Assembly (NCBI RefSeq): GCF_050948175.1
Contig: NC_135203.1
Coordinates: 4,092,001 to 4,156,000 of the forward strand
Direction: 5' to 3'
From: Xylocopa sonorina
Taxonomy: Eukaryota > Arthropoda > Insecta > Hymenoptera > Apidae
Length of the DNA stretch: 64,000 nt
Under the pieces are notes generated by a model. It was given only the letters and a program-made list of their open reading frames with translations. It searched no databases and had not been told where the DNA came from. Of the stretch, positions 51,043 to 63,464 are shown one piece after another. How positions within the stretch are numbered: position 1 is the first letter of the stretch; every line of letters begins with the position of its first letter. Position numbers and translations under genes: made by a program.

Positions 51043-51098
51043 CTTGTTCTTAATTCCGCACCTTGTGGTGATCTTTTGAAACTAAATTCCACAGTTAA

Positions 51099-54000
51099 CT
51101 GTTTAACGAAAATGCATGTTAGGGGCGGAGAAAAAAAATAGCGGGTTGGAGAACATTTTATCCGCGCGCCATTAGTAAGAAAACAACGAACGAACTTCTC
51201 GACGAGCCGTCCGTGGCAGATGATTTATTATCGGGCGGTATCTCCGCGAGAACGGTGGGGTCCATTTTCGGTACGGCCGTACCCGCGGCCCTAGTCACCA
51301 ATTACATAGAACATAATGAAACTACCTGACCGTTTCGTGAATCATATGATACGGGGAGAATTTACGGGTGCCCGTTTCCTGTCGGTTATCGGCAACACCG
51401 TGCTCGTTACTCCCAGCCTAAAGAATAATTTTGCCAGATCAGTCGCTACACGGGCTTTTCGTTCGGCCGTCGTGCCAACGGTTGAACGCGAGGAACTGAA
51501 TTTCAACGGTGAATAATCGCGAGCCCCTTATCTGGCTATTCCCCGTTGGAGAACCGTGGCCTCTCCCGGTCTGCGGGCTGGGAACCTTCTGTGAATCGAA
51601 CTAGAAACGCCGAAGCACGCGAACGGGTTACGTCGCGCTCGAAGGAATGGACAACTGAACGGTGAGTAACGTTAATGGGACACGATAGATCACTTAACTG
51701 GCTTGTACGCCTCGCGATTTGTCCTACGACAGCCCGAAATTCTCTCGAAAACGCGATAAGATCAATCTGGGTTACAGAGATTTCAATCAGTGGCTCGTGT
51801 GCAGGTTATTTTCTGCGATCTAACACGTTTGAGACAGCGTAAAGAAGCAACGATGCGATCAAGATTCTGATCTATATGCCGAGGTTATTTGAGATATCAA
51901 CTCTTTCTCTGACGCGATATTAAACGGCTCGAAATATCGACCCGTTTCCGCGGAAACATTCGTAACTCGTGGTTTCGTTCTGTGCGACACGGAATCGGGA
52001 GGAAGGGTCGCGTTCGTTATCGCTAATTAGAATTACTAGATAACAATGTAAGTCGACAGTACCGAGCGTAATCCCTGTCATTTATGAACACGCTGCGTGC
52101 GTCCATGAGAGAGCTTTAGCTTAGCTTAACACCGTAGAAAATTAATTGCGCACACTTGACAAGTTAAGCCGCAACGTGTAATTAAGAAATATCTGATATC
52201 AAACTTTCGCCCCGGTATGGGATTTACAGCGGGGCCGTTACGCTCGAAAATTTATCAACCGCGAACGCAAAGATTCGCTAAGCGCAAAACCGATATCCGA
52301 AGAATAACAAAATGGAACGATGTACAATGCTGAGGGAACAGCGAATGCCTTTCCGACTTACGTCATAAATTATGTACGGTACTCTTTATTGGTTACACAG
52401 TGCGCTCGAAACTTGAAAGTCTTCCCAGAGTGGCAGTGACGGAGAGCAAGTCATTCAAGATAAATCTTGGAAATTTTCTGCTCTAGGGATTTCACCTGGC
52501 TCGAATGAACGTGAAATGTTTAATTGCCTTCACTGGAGCGCTGCAGATAGAAACCACTAATTCTTTTAATCCTTTTCCCTCGAATTCATTGAAATCCTTT
52601 CTTCGAGGATATACAAAACTTCAGGGTACTCAAGGTCTGTTAAAATTCTAATGGAATTCTTTGCAGTGCGACAAAATTGTGCTCCAGAGATACTCGATTT
52701 AAGCAGTAGAGGATCTACGAAACCTTTTAACTAAAAAATTCAACTGTCAGGCATAAAATTTTGCATTCTCACGGCGTCCGTTCGTAATTCCGCTAAATTC
52801 GACACACTTTCCCATCCTTCCGTTCCGCTCGTCAAAAAATTTCCGCTGCCACCGTTAAGAGCTACGAAATGGCCACGTAAACACGTGGCGGGCTGCTCGC
52901 TGGCCTCGATGAAAATTAAATAACGACCAATAATTTATGACAGATTTAATCAGCTCGTAGGACGCGAACATTGGCGAACGCGTTCGCGCTGTATTGCTCT
53001 GACGCGGAGGCACCCTCTTGACCTCGTTTGCGCGTATATATCAAAAGGGTGAACTCTGGCCGCGGGCCAACATGGACACGCTCCAAATATATCTTACACC
53101 CCATCTAATTATACGCTATTTTATCCAGATCGCTGTGAAAACCTCGTAATGCTCGGTAGTTACTTGCCTATTCGGTCGTGAGCGAAATGTTCAGTTTTCG
53201 ACTTCGATAAATAGCCGATCCGCCATCGCGATACGCCAACTACCGCGGACAACATTCGAAAGGGAACGAATCTGTTCCTTAAATAACCGATGGACTCTTA
53301 ACTCGGAACTAATCGTCTTTATTCTCCACTTAAAAAGGTTGAATCGAGATACGATTAAGATTTAATAAGACCTTCTATTAAGGTAATGTTTTCGGTGGCG
53401 TGCTGGAAAAGTATTAAATTTCCTTCGCCGCTTTTCAGACGGCACTCGACTAGCCTATAGCGAATTGTCACGATGTCTTATTAAATTTGATTGTTATATC
53501 CTAATGGAAGGAGGAAAGGGGAAGGGTCGCGGTGAGGGGTGAACGCGGTGGGGTGGCAAAGTGGAACGCTTATTGTTTATTCAGTAGACGGCGTTAATCA
53601 ATGAATTATTGGTGTTCCCAGGTCATTAACCGCTGAATACCACCTGTTTGGTAACGAGCTGTTCGTATAAATTACGTCATCCTGTGAAATTAATTAGTGA
53701 TACTTAATTAGTATTCTCGGAAAATTAAGGTTGGCCCTTCTTTGCCAACGACCAACGGCAGGTAATTTGGACGTTACTGTTATTTGTGCGCCACTAATGA
53801 CGCGACGGTGAACGTCTGGAAAATCTAGCACCGCCTAATTGTTTTCTTTTTACGTGGAACATTAATAGCGAAAATCTAGTGGTGAGTAACAAGTAATCTT
53901 TGGTGTTAAATTTATTGGTGCATCCATATTCTTCGATGTGCAAAAACAGAGCATTTTAGTTGATTAAAAATATTGTTTTTACATTAGACCACTTTACATA

Positions 54001-56679
54001 TTCCTCGTTTCCGTCAAATTATCGTCGAGAGCTGCCTGTTTCCGCCGTCCGTTGGTCTATGGGAACGTCGTTAGATCCAAACGACGCTATAGCGTCATTC
54101 GCTGATGCTCCTTTAATTTATCTGGGCGCAGATTGATGGAAGCAATTACGTCGTCCACGAGGAGACACTTTTAAAACGTTCCCGTGACTTACGAAAATTT
54201 ACGGACATAATTTCCTTAATTGTTCCCTAGAAGAAGCTATCGTTTACGCGAGGATTCACCACCGGTGCGCTTTTTCTTGCGTGATCTCATTCGACACCAT
54301 GAATCTTGAAAAGTATTGTAATTCGTTTGCCGTCAGACGTCGCCTCGTACCCTGCGGTGCAATAAATAGGTATAAATATTACCATTCAGTCAGTGATTTT
54401 AACTTCCACTCTGTTTAGGAATTATATACGATTAAATCTATCCGCGCACTGGCGATGCAATAACATTAATTGTCACGCATTTAGTGTTGCGAAACGGGCA
54501 TTCGGAATGAATTTCAATAACACTTATTAGCGATAAATCACTCGTGACAAATGGATTATTGCTTTATGCCATATAATGTTATTAATCCTTTCTGGGAAAT
54601 TACTCAAACTCGAAACCCGTTTAATGTCAGTATTAATTAACGTATCCTAAAACAGCCAGAATTATAGAGCGCCAATTTCGCTGTTTCGATTCTATTTCCA
54701 TTTAATTTTATCAAAATACCTTTCTCCTCCCCCACTTTTGCTTGACTAAATAAAATTTTGAATATCTTTTACAAAATTTCAGTAACAAAAACGAAGCGCA
54801 ACCTATTTTAGACTGCCTAAGTAGTATCAACCATCCAGGTCAGGCAAAATACGAAACTATTCCATTCCCTACGGAAACAAACGACAACCGTCCAACTTTT
54901 TACCTCGTATACAAGTATATTTCACTTGATACTGCCTAAACTATCTTCATTCACATTTTTCATCCCTAAAATTTCAAAGCATTCTTGTATTCTACTAATA
55001 AAACAAAACCCAACACGTACGCATACTCTTCACGAATACACATTTCAATTAATCAACCGATTCCTCCGTTTTCCTGAGTTCTACTGTCATCTCCAACGTT
55101 CCGGACAATTGAGCAAACTCTTTAGTCGAATCAAAGGAAACCACGAGCGATCCGTCAGCTCTCGACAATCGTCCGACCAGAGCGATGATGTCTCCTCGCG
55201 TAGGAAACGATTCGAGAACGTTGATCCAACGCGCATTAACGCCTCGAGCGTACACGCGGCTGGCATAAATAACTCGACAGGGAATTATTTTATTACCAGG
55301 GACGAGGAGCCGTCCTCGACGAAAACGATAGCTTGGAGCAAAACGAGCGAAACGGGGACGCCGCGAAGAGGCCAGTAAGAGGATTCCCGCTTGCGCGCGA
55401 TTACCAAAGATAAAGTCAATCGCATTACTCCCCCCGGAGCACCTGGCGCGTTCAACCGCGCGCCCCTGTTAGCCGACGACTCCGCGTATTCGTCAACATT
55501 CATCAGGTCTATCTTGCCATCCACGATGGAATCCACGAAATCGCGCGCGAAAGAACGAGCGAGAGGGAGGAGCTCGTAAATTCGCGGACGGATAGAGGCC
55601 CGCTGGACGGAGCCAAATGGTGCCAATTTACTCGAACGGCGGAATTATGCGCGAGAATGCGCGGCGGGAATATTTCGTGGCTCTGTCACTGGGCAACGCC
55701 GCGTATCAAGTTAATTTTGCAAATGTATGAACGAACGAGAAGACGGCCACTCTCTTGGCGCTTCCAGCTTAGAGTTGCAGCGAAATTCCAATACACATGT
55801 CGCATTTCTAACGCTTTAATAAAATGCTGGTTATCAAGACGATATAATCGAACATTTTATTAATCACTCAAAATTTGTCATTATGAGAAAACGATTCAGA
55901 GAAGAAGCTGTGAGCTAAAGAATAGGGAAGAGAAAATTCAGACAACGTACTCGACTCCATCGCAACGGTATTACCGGTCTAAAATGATCGCGTGCCGACT
56001 ACACCCGCTCCCTATCGCCATCCTCGTAGCTTCTTTCCCCTCCACGATACGGGGCGAATTACTTTAGCCGGGAAGTGCCTTTTCCGATCCTTGATTTTCG
56101 GCGTGCTCATGGTCCCTGTGAAATAATTTAAGCTCCCTCCGTGCATCTCCGCGATCCTCCTCGCGAGAGCAAAGGCTGCGGCAGCGTGGGCCGCGCTGAA
56201 ATATTCAGAATCGAGCGAACTACCCGTGTCTCTTGGCCGCGGCGCGCGCGGCCGGGTTACCCTGCCGGCAATCCTGCGGGAACTGGATCCGTCCCGAATG
56301 GATTCCCCCTACCCATCCACGCAGGTGCACCGGCTTTGTTCGCCTCCACCTCGGTTTTTCTTTTCCTCTCTCCACCTTTCTGTCGTTTCCCGCCTTCCGC
56401 CCACACCCTCCTCGCCACCCCACCTCCGTCCACCTTCCCCTTATTAAAAAGCGGACGCTGAAATTCGCCGAACGGCGGGTAGCGACTTAAGGAAATTACG
56501 CGGGCGCGGATTTGGATAAGGATAGTTTAATATTTCATGGACGGGGACCAGCAGCGCCGCTGGAAGACGTAAGGCTTTGCGCCGGGGGTAACTTCATTTT
56601 CAGAGTGCTCGCTCTGAAACCGTGGCTCGTTTGGGATGAGGATGCGTTTCCAGGGCTGGCGAGTTTCAATTTGGGCCAT

Positions 56680-56683
<4 letters not shown>
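51099..56683. other. Non-coding upstream intron
   Basis: Mixed at 51100-53500, the candidate enhancer at 53560-53840, AT-rich at 53880-54920, then CpG-rich. 56330-56450 is pyrimidine-rich. No RNP-2 exon was found. Confidence 0.6.
53560..53840. promoter_or_regulatory. Candidate intronic enhancer module
   Basis: Several factor-type words lie close together: SOX-like ATTGTT (53572), nuclear-receptor half site AGGTCA (53620), E-box CACCTG (53641), CRE-like TTACGTCA (53672), homeodomain TAATTAGT twice 14 bp apart (53691, 53705), and an NFI-like TTGGC...GCCAA pair (53731-53748). Individually these are common; the density within 180 bp is the reason for the call. There is no coding potential. Confidence 0.3.

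Positions 56684-56731
<48 letters not shown>
56684..56731. repeat. (GA)24 microsatellite
   Basis: An uninterrupted 48-bp dinucleotide run, the longest perfect microsatellite in the window. It is likely polymorphic. GA repeats are also GAGA-factor type sites in insects (known), but no promoter is visible beside it. Confidence 0.98.
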
Positions 56732-56734
<3 letters not shown>

Positions 56735-57299
56735 GGGAGAGGATGGTTCGAAAGGTAGCTGAGAATTTTACGTGTGGGAATATTTTATAAATGAAAATAT
56801 TTCAGGTGCCGATGCGAGGCGCAAAGAGGGGACAAGGCTGCAGTTAATTGGTTAATTACTATGCGATCCGCGAGCAGAAAATTAGTATACCTCTTATCTG
56901 CCTCGTTAATAGTAACATTATTATTTTATTGCACTTAGGGTAGTTTGAAGGTAAAGAGAATTAGTACGATGTGATGAGCGAGATTCGGCAATAATCATTT
57001 AGGATGTTATCAGATTTGACTCGTTTATACTTAGAATGTATTAGAGGAATGCATTAATTAAGGGATTAAGAAACGGTGCACAGTTGTCACAGCATTTCCT
57101 TATCAGCGGTTATATGACCATATCTGCATCTTCTCAGACAATCGAGCAACGTAACCACGGAAACAATTCCGTGTCCATTCGCACACAATAAACGCAGAGA
57201 AAAGGAGCAGTGCTCGATTTACTCCTCGTCTTCTCTACGTTGGCGAGTAGCAGTTATCAATTCGAGGGTCTCCGAAAAAGATTGCCCAGTGAAGGAAAT

Positions 57300-58190
57300 T
57301 CAGAATTACCATTCAGCCAGAGAACGTGCCCCCGCAATCCCTCCCACTCTTCCTTCCTTCCTTCCTTCCTTCCTTCCTTCCCTTTTTCCTTCCTCCTTTC
57401 CACCGTCTTTTTCGCCTGTTTGGCCACCCTACCACCGTCGAAAGATCTTCCGTCTCGCGTCATAGAGCCCTGGCTATGTGAAATCGAGTCCTCGGAACAT
57501 ATTGGTCGGTACCGTCGGGTGGATGCAGCCTCGACTACCGGTGAGATAGTGAATAGGAGAGAAAGGGACGCGCGACTAGGCGGTGGGTTTCATTCAAATG
57601 AGATCCAAGGCTAGAGAACCCCGGCGAAGGGTGCGCGTGGAAGGGTTGCATTGCGAGCGCGAGGGCAATAGCGCTAGAGAGGCAGTGGCAGCGGGTAAGG
57701 TAAGAAGACCGGCGGGAAAGAACGGAGAGGGATAAGAAATGGAAAAAAAAGAAGCGAGACGGCAAGCGTTGGTCTCCTCGAGTGTTTTTCTATTCAGAGA
57801 GGACTCGCATAAAGTTCTATATACCGAGTTCTATCCCATTCTATAGCAGGAACGTGGATACCCTAGGAGAGTAGCGATAGAGGACGAGGAAAGAGGCGAA
57901 AGGGGGATGGTTCTCACATTCCAGAGTGCCGTTCATTGAAACGAATGGCCTTATCCACCTCTCTCCCTTCCGTCCTTTGTCGCTCCTCTCGCTCTCTCAC
58001 CCTATCATCGCCATTTCACGTCTGCTTCCAACCGCTGTCTTTCTCTCGCCTTCCCACCTAACCCGCCCCCCTCGCGAGCCCTCGAACGCCTTCGTTCTTC
58101 TTGATCTTCCTCCACCACGCTTCCACCCGGCTCCTTCGTTCCCGCCGCCCTCGTCTCTCCCGCGGATCCACCAGGATTACTTATCCTTCA
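57300..58190. other. Alternating pyrimidine and purine blocks
   Basis: Plus-strand pyrimidine block at 57330-57430, purine block at 57540-57760 and again about 57845-57910, then pyrimidine block at 57955-58180. The strand bias flips at least twice within 900 bp. The longest open frame of the window (57926-58645 on plus) starts in the last block and is low complexity. Confidence 0.75.
57350..57381. repeat. (TTCC)8 microsatellite
   Basis: Perfect tetranucleotide run within a pyrimidine-rich block (57330-57430). Confidence 0.97.
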
Positions 58191-61100
58191 CCAAAGGTCG
58201 CTCAAGGATCAACCTAAAGCATCATTTGAATAAACGCGAAGTTACTGCACCGTGTTACGAGCACCGGCAGTCGACGAAGGGGGCCGCCGCCGTGTGCCAC
58301 CGGTGTATTAATGGCCCGCGATATCCCCGGGTAAAAAGGAGATGCGTTACTCCGTGTTACGGGAAGACGAAGCTCCCCGTTACGACTGGCGTCCCTGCGA
58401 TAGTGGATCACGCGGTTTACAGTTTGACGAGGACGGTTCGTAATAAATCGAGGGTGCCTGGTATCGCGGAAACGACGCCTCGGAATTATCTAATAAAATA
58501 TTCAATTCACAAGCTTTTCATACCTTTGATCCGCTCGATCATCTGCATAAGGAAACGCATTCATAGCTCCTTTTTTTCACTTACCAATAGAACTTTATCC
58601 TCGTCGAATCGAATGAATAAAATAAATAGACTGGTGCATGAGTGATACTTCTAATCGCCAGCAGTTACGTGCGAATGCCTGTCACATGAACAGATCCAGT
58701 TCATCAGGTCTGAAGCTACATCTGATTTCGATAAGAACGCAGGACGAGTCGACGCCAAGGAAAAAAACGAGGAGATACAGATCGAAGAGGCACGTATACA
58801 GGAGAGCGAAGCTCGATGAAGCCGCGTCACGACCTGTCGCGTCCGAGAAGTTCAACAAACCCAAGTCTGGAGTGGACTGGGCAGGCATGCGGCGTTTCGT
58901 CGAGTTGTCCGCGGTGGACGGACAGCAATTACCCGACGACGCCTGGGTGTCGTGTACACCAAATAAACAAATAAACACCGGCTGCTGGCTGGCCGGGGGC
59001 AGGAACGCGCGCGGATCCACTCTGCGGCACCCCATCCGTTCATCTCGTGGCTATATCGCCGCGATGAGGCCCGCCAGCGGGGAGGTAAGCGCGGCCAGCC
59101 GAGAAACGGCTCTCTCTCGCGTTGCTCTCGTTCGCGTGCCGGTCTATTTTCGCGAATGCACAGCATCTCTCTCAAGAGAGAGGAGCACGCGCGCACGCAC
59201 ACGCCGTTCGCTTTTACGGGCACCGCCATTAACGGTGCTGTAAGTATAAACTTAGGACAATCCAGCGGCGTTCGACGACATCGCTCGCCGAAATCTCGCC
59301 ACGGTGATTCATACGCCGATCATTGAATGGGTTCATCGGGGACCAGGGTGGTTTCTAGCGACGCGGATTGAGTCATTGCTTCGTCGCTACTGCGATCGAT
59401 ATAACTTCGGGAGAATCAACCCTCAGCCACGCGATTTTTACGATAAATTAACACGCGTTTTCTAAAGTTAAAAATAATAAAACGAACGTGAACTTCACCT
59501 TTACGCTAGAGCAAGTAGATCCCCAACTAACGCGCATCAATCATCCCCCAAACTTCGCGATCGAGGATCCAACCCAGTTGGCGAGGGTTCGTTTAAAAAC
59601 GCGGACATCGTTGAACTCGGATCGATGGTATTTAAAATAAAAAGAGGAACAGTCTCCCCGTTAATATCGGTAATGGGGAAAAATTGCCAGCAAACGGACA
59701 CCGCAAGAAGATAAAAGCATTCGCGTGTGCTTCATGCTCCGCGGGTTTTGGTGAACCACGACGAGGAAGACATATTAGTTAGTAATTTTCCTCGAGGGCC
59801 GATCTGCATAGCGGCTCGACGATAGGGAGCGCGGGCCAGGGGAGGGTTGGTAGACGAGGGGGTTGCTTGATTTCGTAGGCGCATATAGGCTGGAACGTGG
59901 TGACGTAGGAGGGATGACAGAACCTGGAGCTTACCTGGCCGCGAGCCAACCCCACTCCTACCATCGGTGGTAGTGCATATTCGGTGCATAGTGAGAGTGC
60001 ATAGTCGGTGCATAGTGGGTACCCTGGTCTCTGCCCCTCCACTCAGTCGCATGGGTGCCCGCATTGCAGCTATGGCCCACCATCCTAATGATGGCAACCA
60101 CGCAGGTACAAATCTACCCACCCCTTCAGACGCCATCTCGTTCTATCTCTCTGCCCTGCCGTTCCTCCAGCCAGCCAAAACCTCCCCCTTTCTTTCCTTC
60201 TTTCACTCTGCACGGTTACTCGCGCGATTTTCTGCTGACACTTTGTCCCGATACCGCTATTTGGCGCCGCGACATTTCCGTTTTCGCTGATCGTACCCCC
60301 CGTCCGTCCTCCTACGCTTCTTTCGCTCACCCCTTAACCCCCTTTCGCCCAACTTGGTGCGCTCTTTCGGTCCGTCCGCCAGCCATCGTGCAAACTCTGT
60401 CCCCCTTTCCCGCACAATCGCTATCCGTATATCCATCTATTTAGCCATTCGTCCGCCGCTATTCGCGACTGTTTCGCGGTTAACCCGCTCTCGACCTATT
60501 TCGCTCCTCGCGCGGCGCAAAACGATGATGAATGCCTATGTTCGAGCGGAGCTGGCAACGCGGCGGTACGTTAAACCAAGCCAACGGACGGCGGTCGGTC
60601 GTTGATGAGATTTCTATTAAGTGGTCTCGCTGTATGAACGATGAAATAGTCCCGATGCTGCCGCGCGCCTTTTTCACGAACGCTCCCATTGAAATGCGAG
60701 TTTCAACGATTCGAGTCTCCGTTCGCGTATTAAAGATCTAGTCAGTACTTAACAAGGAGGCTACTACAATCTGTTGGAAATATCGAGACGATAATGCGAC
60801 GTTAATATTGAATCGAATCAAATGAAACGAATATTGCGAATTTCTTCGCGACACCATAGAGAGAAGGCACGCGAATCTCCAAGCGAACGTATCTCAGCAG
60901 ATCCACCGAAATTCAATTCTCCCCGTCATAGATAATTCCGTCTCCGGATCGGATTGCAGCAGTGACCGAGGTTAATCCTATTCGTAATGAGACGGCTAAG
61001 TACCCGGGGCGATTCCACGGGGGCCGAGCAAAAGTGCCCTTCGAGAGAGAGAGAATGGCCGCTGGTGGAAGGGAGAAAATGACGAGGAAACGAGAGGGTC

Positions 61101-63181
61101 GAAAGGAGAAGGCGCGTAACGGCGGAAGAGGGACGATAGGGAAGATTTCATTCTTGTTACTCGCGGGGACATCTTTAATTCATCGAATGCGGATTGCGGG
61201 CTGAATCCCTGATGAGTTTTATTCCACATCCGCGCGCTCGAGCTATTGGATCCGATGAGAGACTCTCATACGATAATACTCGACGCTAAGCCAGTGTTCC
61301 GCGTCTCTCACTTGTACGATCTTCCCACCCCGCTTTAGCCGCGCCACTTCTCGCGGCGACTTCGACTGGAGAACCGCCGACTTTCATCCACCCTCTCGAC
61401 GACCGCCGGAACGGTTCGCTTTCCGGCCGAGCGCGGACGCCTCGCTCCAATCTCGACGCCCGCCTCGATCCTTTCTCGTTTTCTCGCGGGAAATCGCGCG
61501 GAAAACTAGCCAGTAAAGATCCTCCGGCGTCGCGCGCGCGTCTCTCCGTCCTGCATCGAGACTTCCGGCTGGCCTCCTCTGTCCCGCTTAACCGGACACT
61601 ATTAAGAGACCGCGCGTCGCGCTTCAGCTTTTGATGGGGATCCTAACACGCTTTATCGCGTCTGGTCTCGTTGAATAATGACGTTCTCAAGGATCGTTCA
61701 AGATGGACGATGGGGGATTCGAATCCTCGAATCCTTGGGAAATTATACCTGATTTTTCTGTGGTAGTTTACCAATTGTTGATCGTCTGTCGCGGGATCCG
61801 ATGTTTAACGGATTAAATGGATCTTTTGTATAACGACGCAACGATTCGGTTGAATTTTAAAGGGAATTTTGAACGGGATAATGTAATCGTAACAAACGCT
61901 CTTCTGGTGTATTGGCCAAGATAAACGGACAAACGATGAATAATTAATGAGACTAAATAGGTACCGCTGTCATAACGTTTAACGCTGAATTTGAATTAAA
62001 TTGATGTTGCATAATTGTTAATTGATTATTATCGTGTCGTTCTGTTGTAAGCTCATTAGTAAACAATATTGGAATAAAGTTATACAAAATTTAATAGGCG
62101 CGCTGTTACCTTAAACTTCTGTAATCAGAATATTGTTTGCTTGTAATAGCATTATAAACAATACAGCATTACAATTAATTGCAACTTCGCGCTTTAATTT
62201 CGAACGTATTGTGCAAAATAGTGATTGTTGCTAATGGCCCGTGTTATCGCCAATATAGCAATATTGCATTAGCAAAATGTTAAAATAACAGAGAAACGAA
62301 GTACGAAATGTAGAATATCCACAAATGGAGGGCGCGTAAACTTTCAACCTATTTGCAACGCAAGATTGATCGTACGCGTATTCTATAACTAAATTACGTT
62401 ACATCCGTTCCCTCTTTCTCTCGACGAGGAAATCAAAGGAAATTCCCATCACAGAGGAGTCACTCTTAATCAATCGCCAAACTTACCATCGATTCGCGCG
62501 ACAACGCGTAATTAATATTCATAAAATGATCGCGTCGTAACCTTATCGGGGCTGGCAATACGGTTTTCATTGTCGCGTGTTGGATCCACGAGCCACCGTA
62601 AACAAAAGGGCCCCACCTCCGATCAGCCGCGATTCAGCCGGCGAGTTTTATGGATCCGAGCAATTTAACTCTTTCGCGTGGACGATTACGGATTAAAATC
62701 GGAACAACGAGCGAGCTTTCGCTGATCGAATCCGTCGACCGATAAAAGCACGACAAAAGAACGATCCTTCCCAGCCGACGCGGCAATATTTTCCAATTTA
62801 TTTGACCGGGCCAACAAACCAGGGCTGGCCTCTCGCGTAACCCTGCCCGCGGAAGTATAAACGAATTATTACGAGACAATGCAGCGTGGATCGTTCGATT
62901 TCGAAAACGCGCACGGCGTCCCCGCACAATGGCCACGGCGTAACGCGAAATACGCGCGACATATTATACCGCGACACGGCATTAAACGGTTCATCGTCGA
63001 CGAGTCCTGTTCCGTTCTCGATATTCGTTCCGGTTCGCCTGGGCACGTCGCGCCCGTCGCCGGAGAACAAAACGAACCAGTCGCAATTAAATCCGCGTGG
63101 CTGAACGATCACTGCTGACGATGGCAACGATCAAAAAATGTGAATCGAGGTTGAGGAAAATTGACGAGTAAAAGATGTAAT
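58191..63181. other. Non-coding upstream intron
   Basis: 60120-60480 is pyrimidine-rich, 61050-61150 purine-rich and 61900-62340 AT-rich. Apart from the minisatellite at 59972 nothing specific was found. Confidence 0.6.
59972..60019. repeat. Minisatellite, two copies of a 24-bp unit
   Basis: The unit is agtgcatattcggtgcat plus agtgag at 59972, repeated with a few changes at 59996. Within each unit a 12-bp half (gtgcata-) also recurs. It lies about 35 bp from a donor-like sequence on the minus strand (59930-59936). Confidence 0.85.
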
Positions 63182-63464
63182 TAATTGAGATCCTTTTGGG
63201 AATTGATACGCGTCAAATTCATTTCTTGCGTACTTGCCAAAATCGTGGCAAATCCAACATTAAATTTCTATGTAAACTAGTGAAATTTCTTTACAGAAAC
63301 ACTGTAATGTACTCCTTTGTAGTGATTAATGGAGATACTTTTAGGAATTGATACGCGTCAAATTCATTTGTTGCCTACTTGCCAAATTCGTGGCAAATCC
63401 AACATTAAATTTCTATGTAAGCTAGTGAAATCTCTTTACAGAAACACTGTAATGTACTCCTTTG
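63182..63464. repeat. Direct tandem duplication, two copies of about 145 bp, each with a hairpin
   Basis: Copy 1 is about 63182-63326 and copy 2 about 63327-63464. The anchor gaattgatacgcgtcaaatt recurs at 63200 and 63345, a period of 145. The copies differ at a handful of positions. Each contains TTGCCA, a six-base spacer, and TGGCAA, a perfect small hairpin. Confidence 0.95.

Larger units (their letters stand above)
50640..51098 (+). mobile_element. TTAA-bounded repeat element B (MITE-like), right of the Rbp6 exon
   Basis: The element starts TTAAGTGCG and ends CAGTTAA. Both ends align with element A in the same orientation. It is about 235 bp longer than A because of an AT-rich interior (about 50715-50945). 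It contains three copies of the palindrome core: near-perfect at 50648-50671, degenerate at 50691-50711, and half-preserved at 51019-51042. The right arm (from about 50950: ccttcctc, then aaatgtataata, the core, and aactaaattccacagttaactg) pairs with the right arm of A. It is clearly diverged, so not a recent insertion. It begins only 205 nt from the exon acceptor. Confidence 0.6.

Noticed and set aside
57926..58645. Longest open frame (239 codons, plus)
   Set aside because: It begins in a pyrimidine block giving Ser/Pro/Leu-rich low complexity and shows no domain. It is consistent with stop-poor composition.
58638..59243. 201-codon open frame on plus with an internal gtaagc donor-like site
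   Set aside because: No recognisable domain, no convincing acceptor, and the frame on the opposite strand is also long.
61708..61735. ggattcgaatcc-like word resembling a tRNA B box
   Set aside because: No matching A box or cloverleaf around it. No tRNA was found anywhere in the window.
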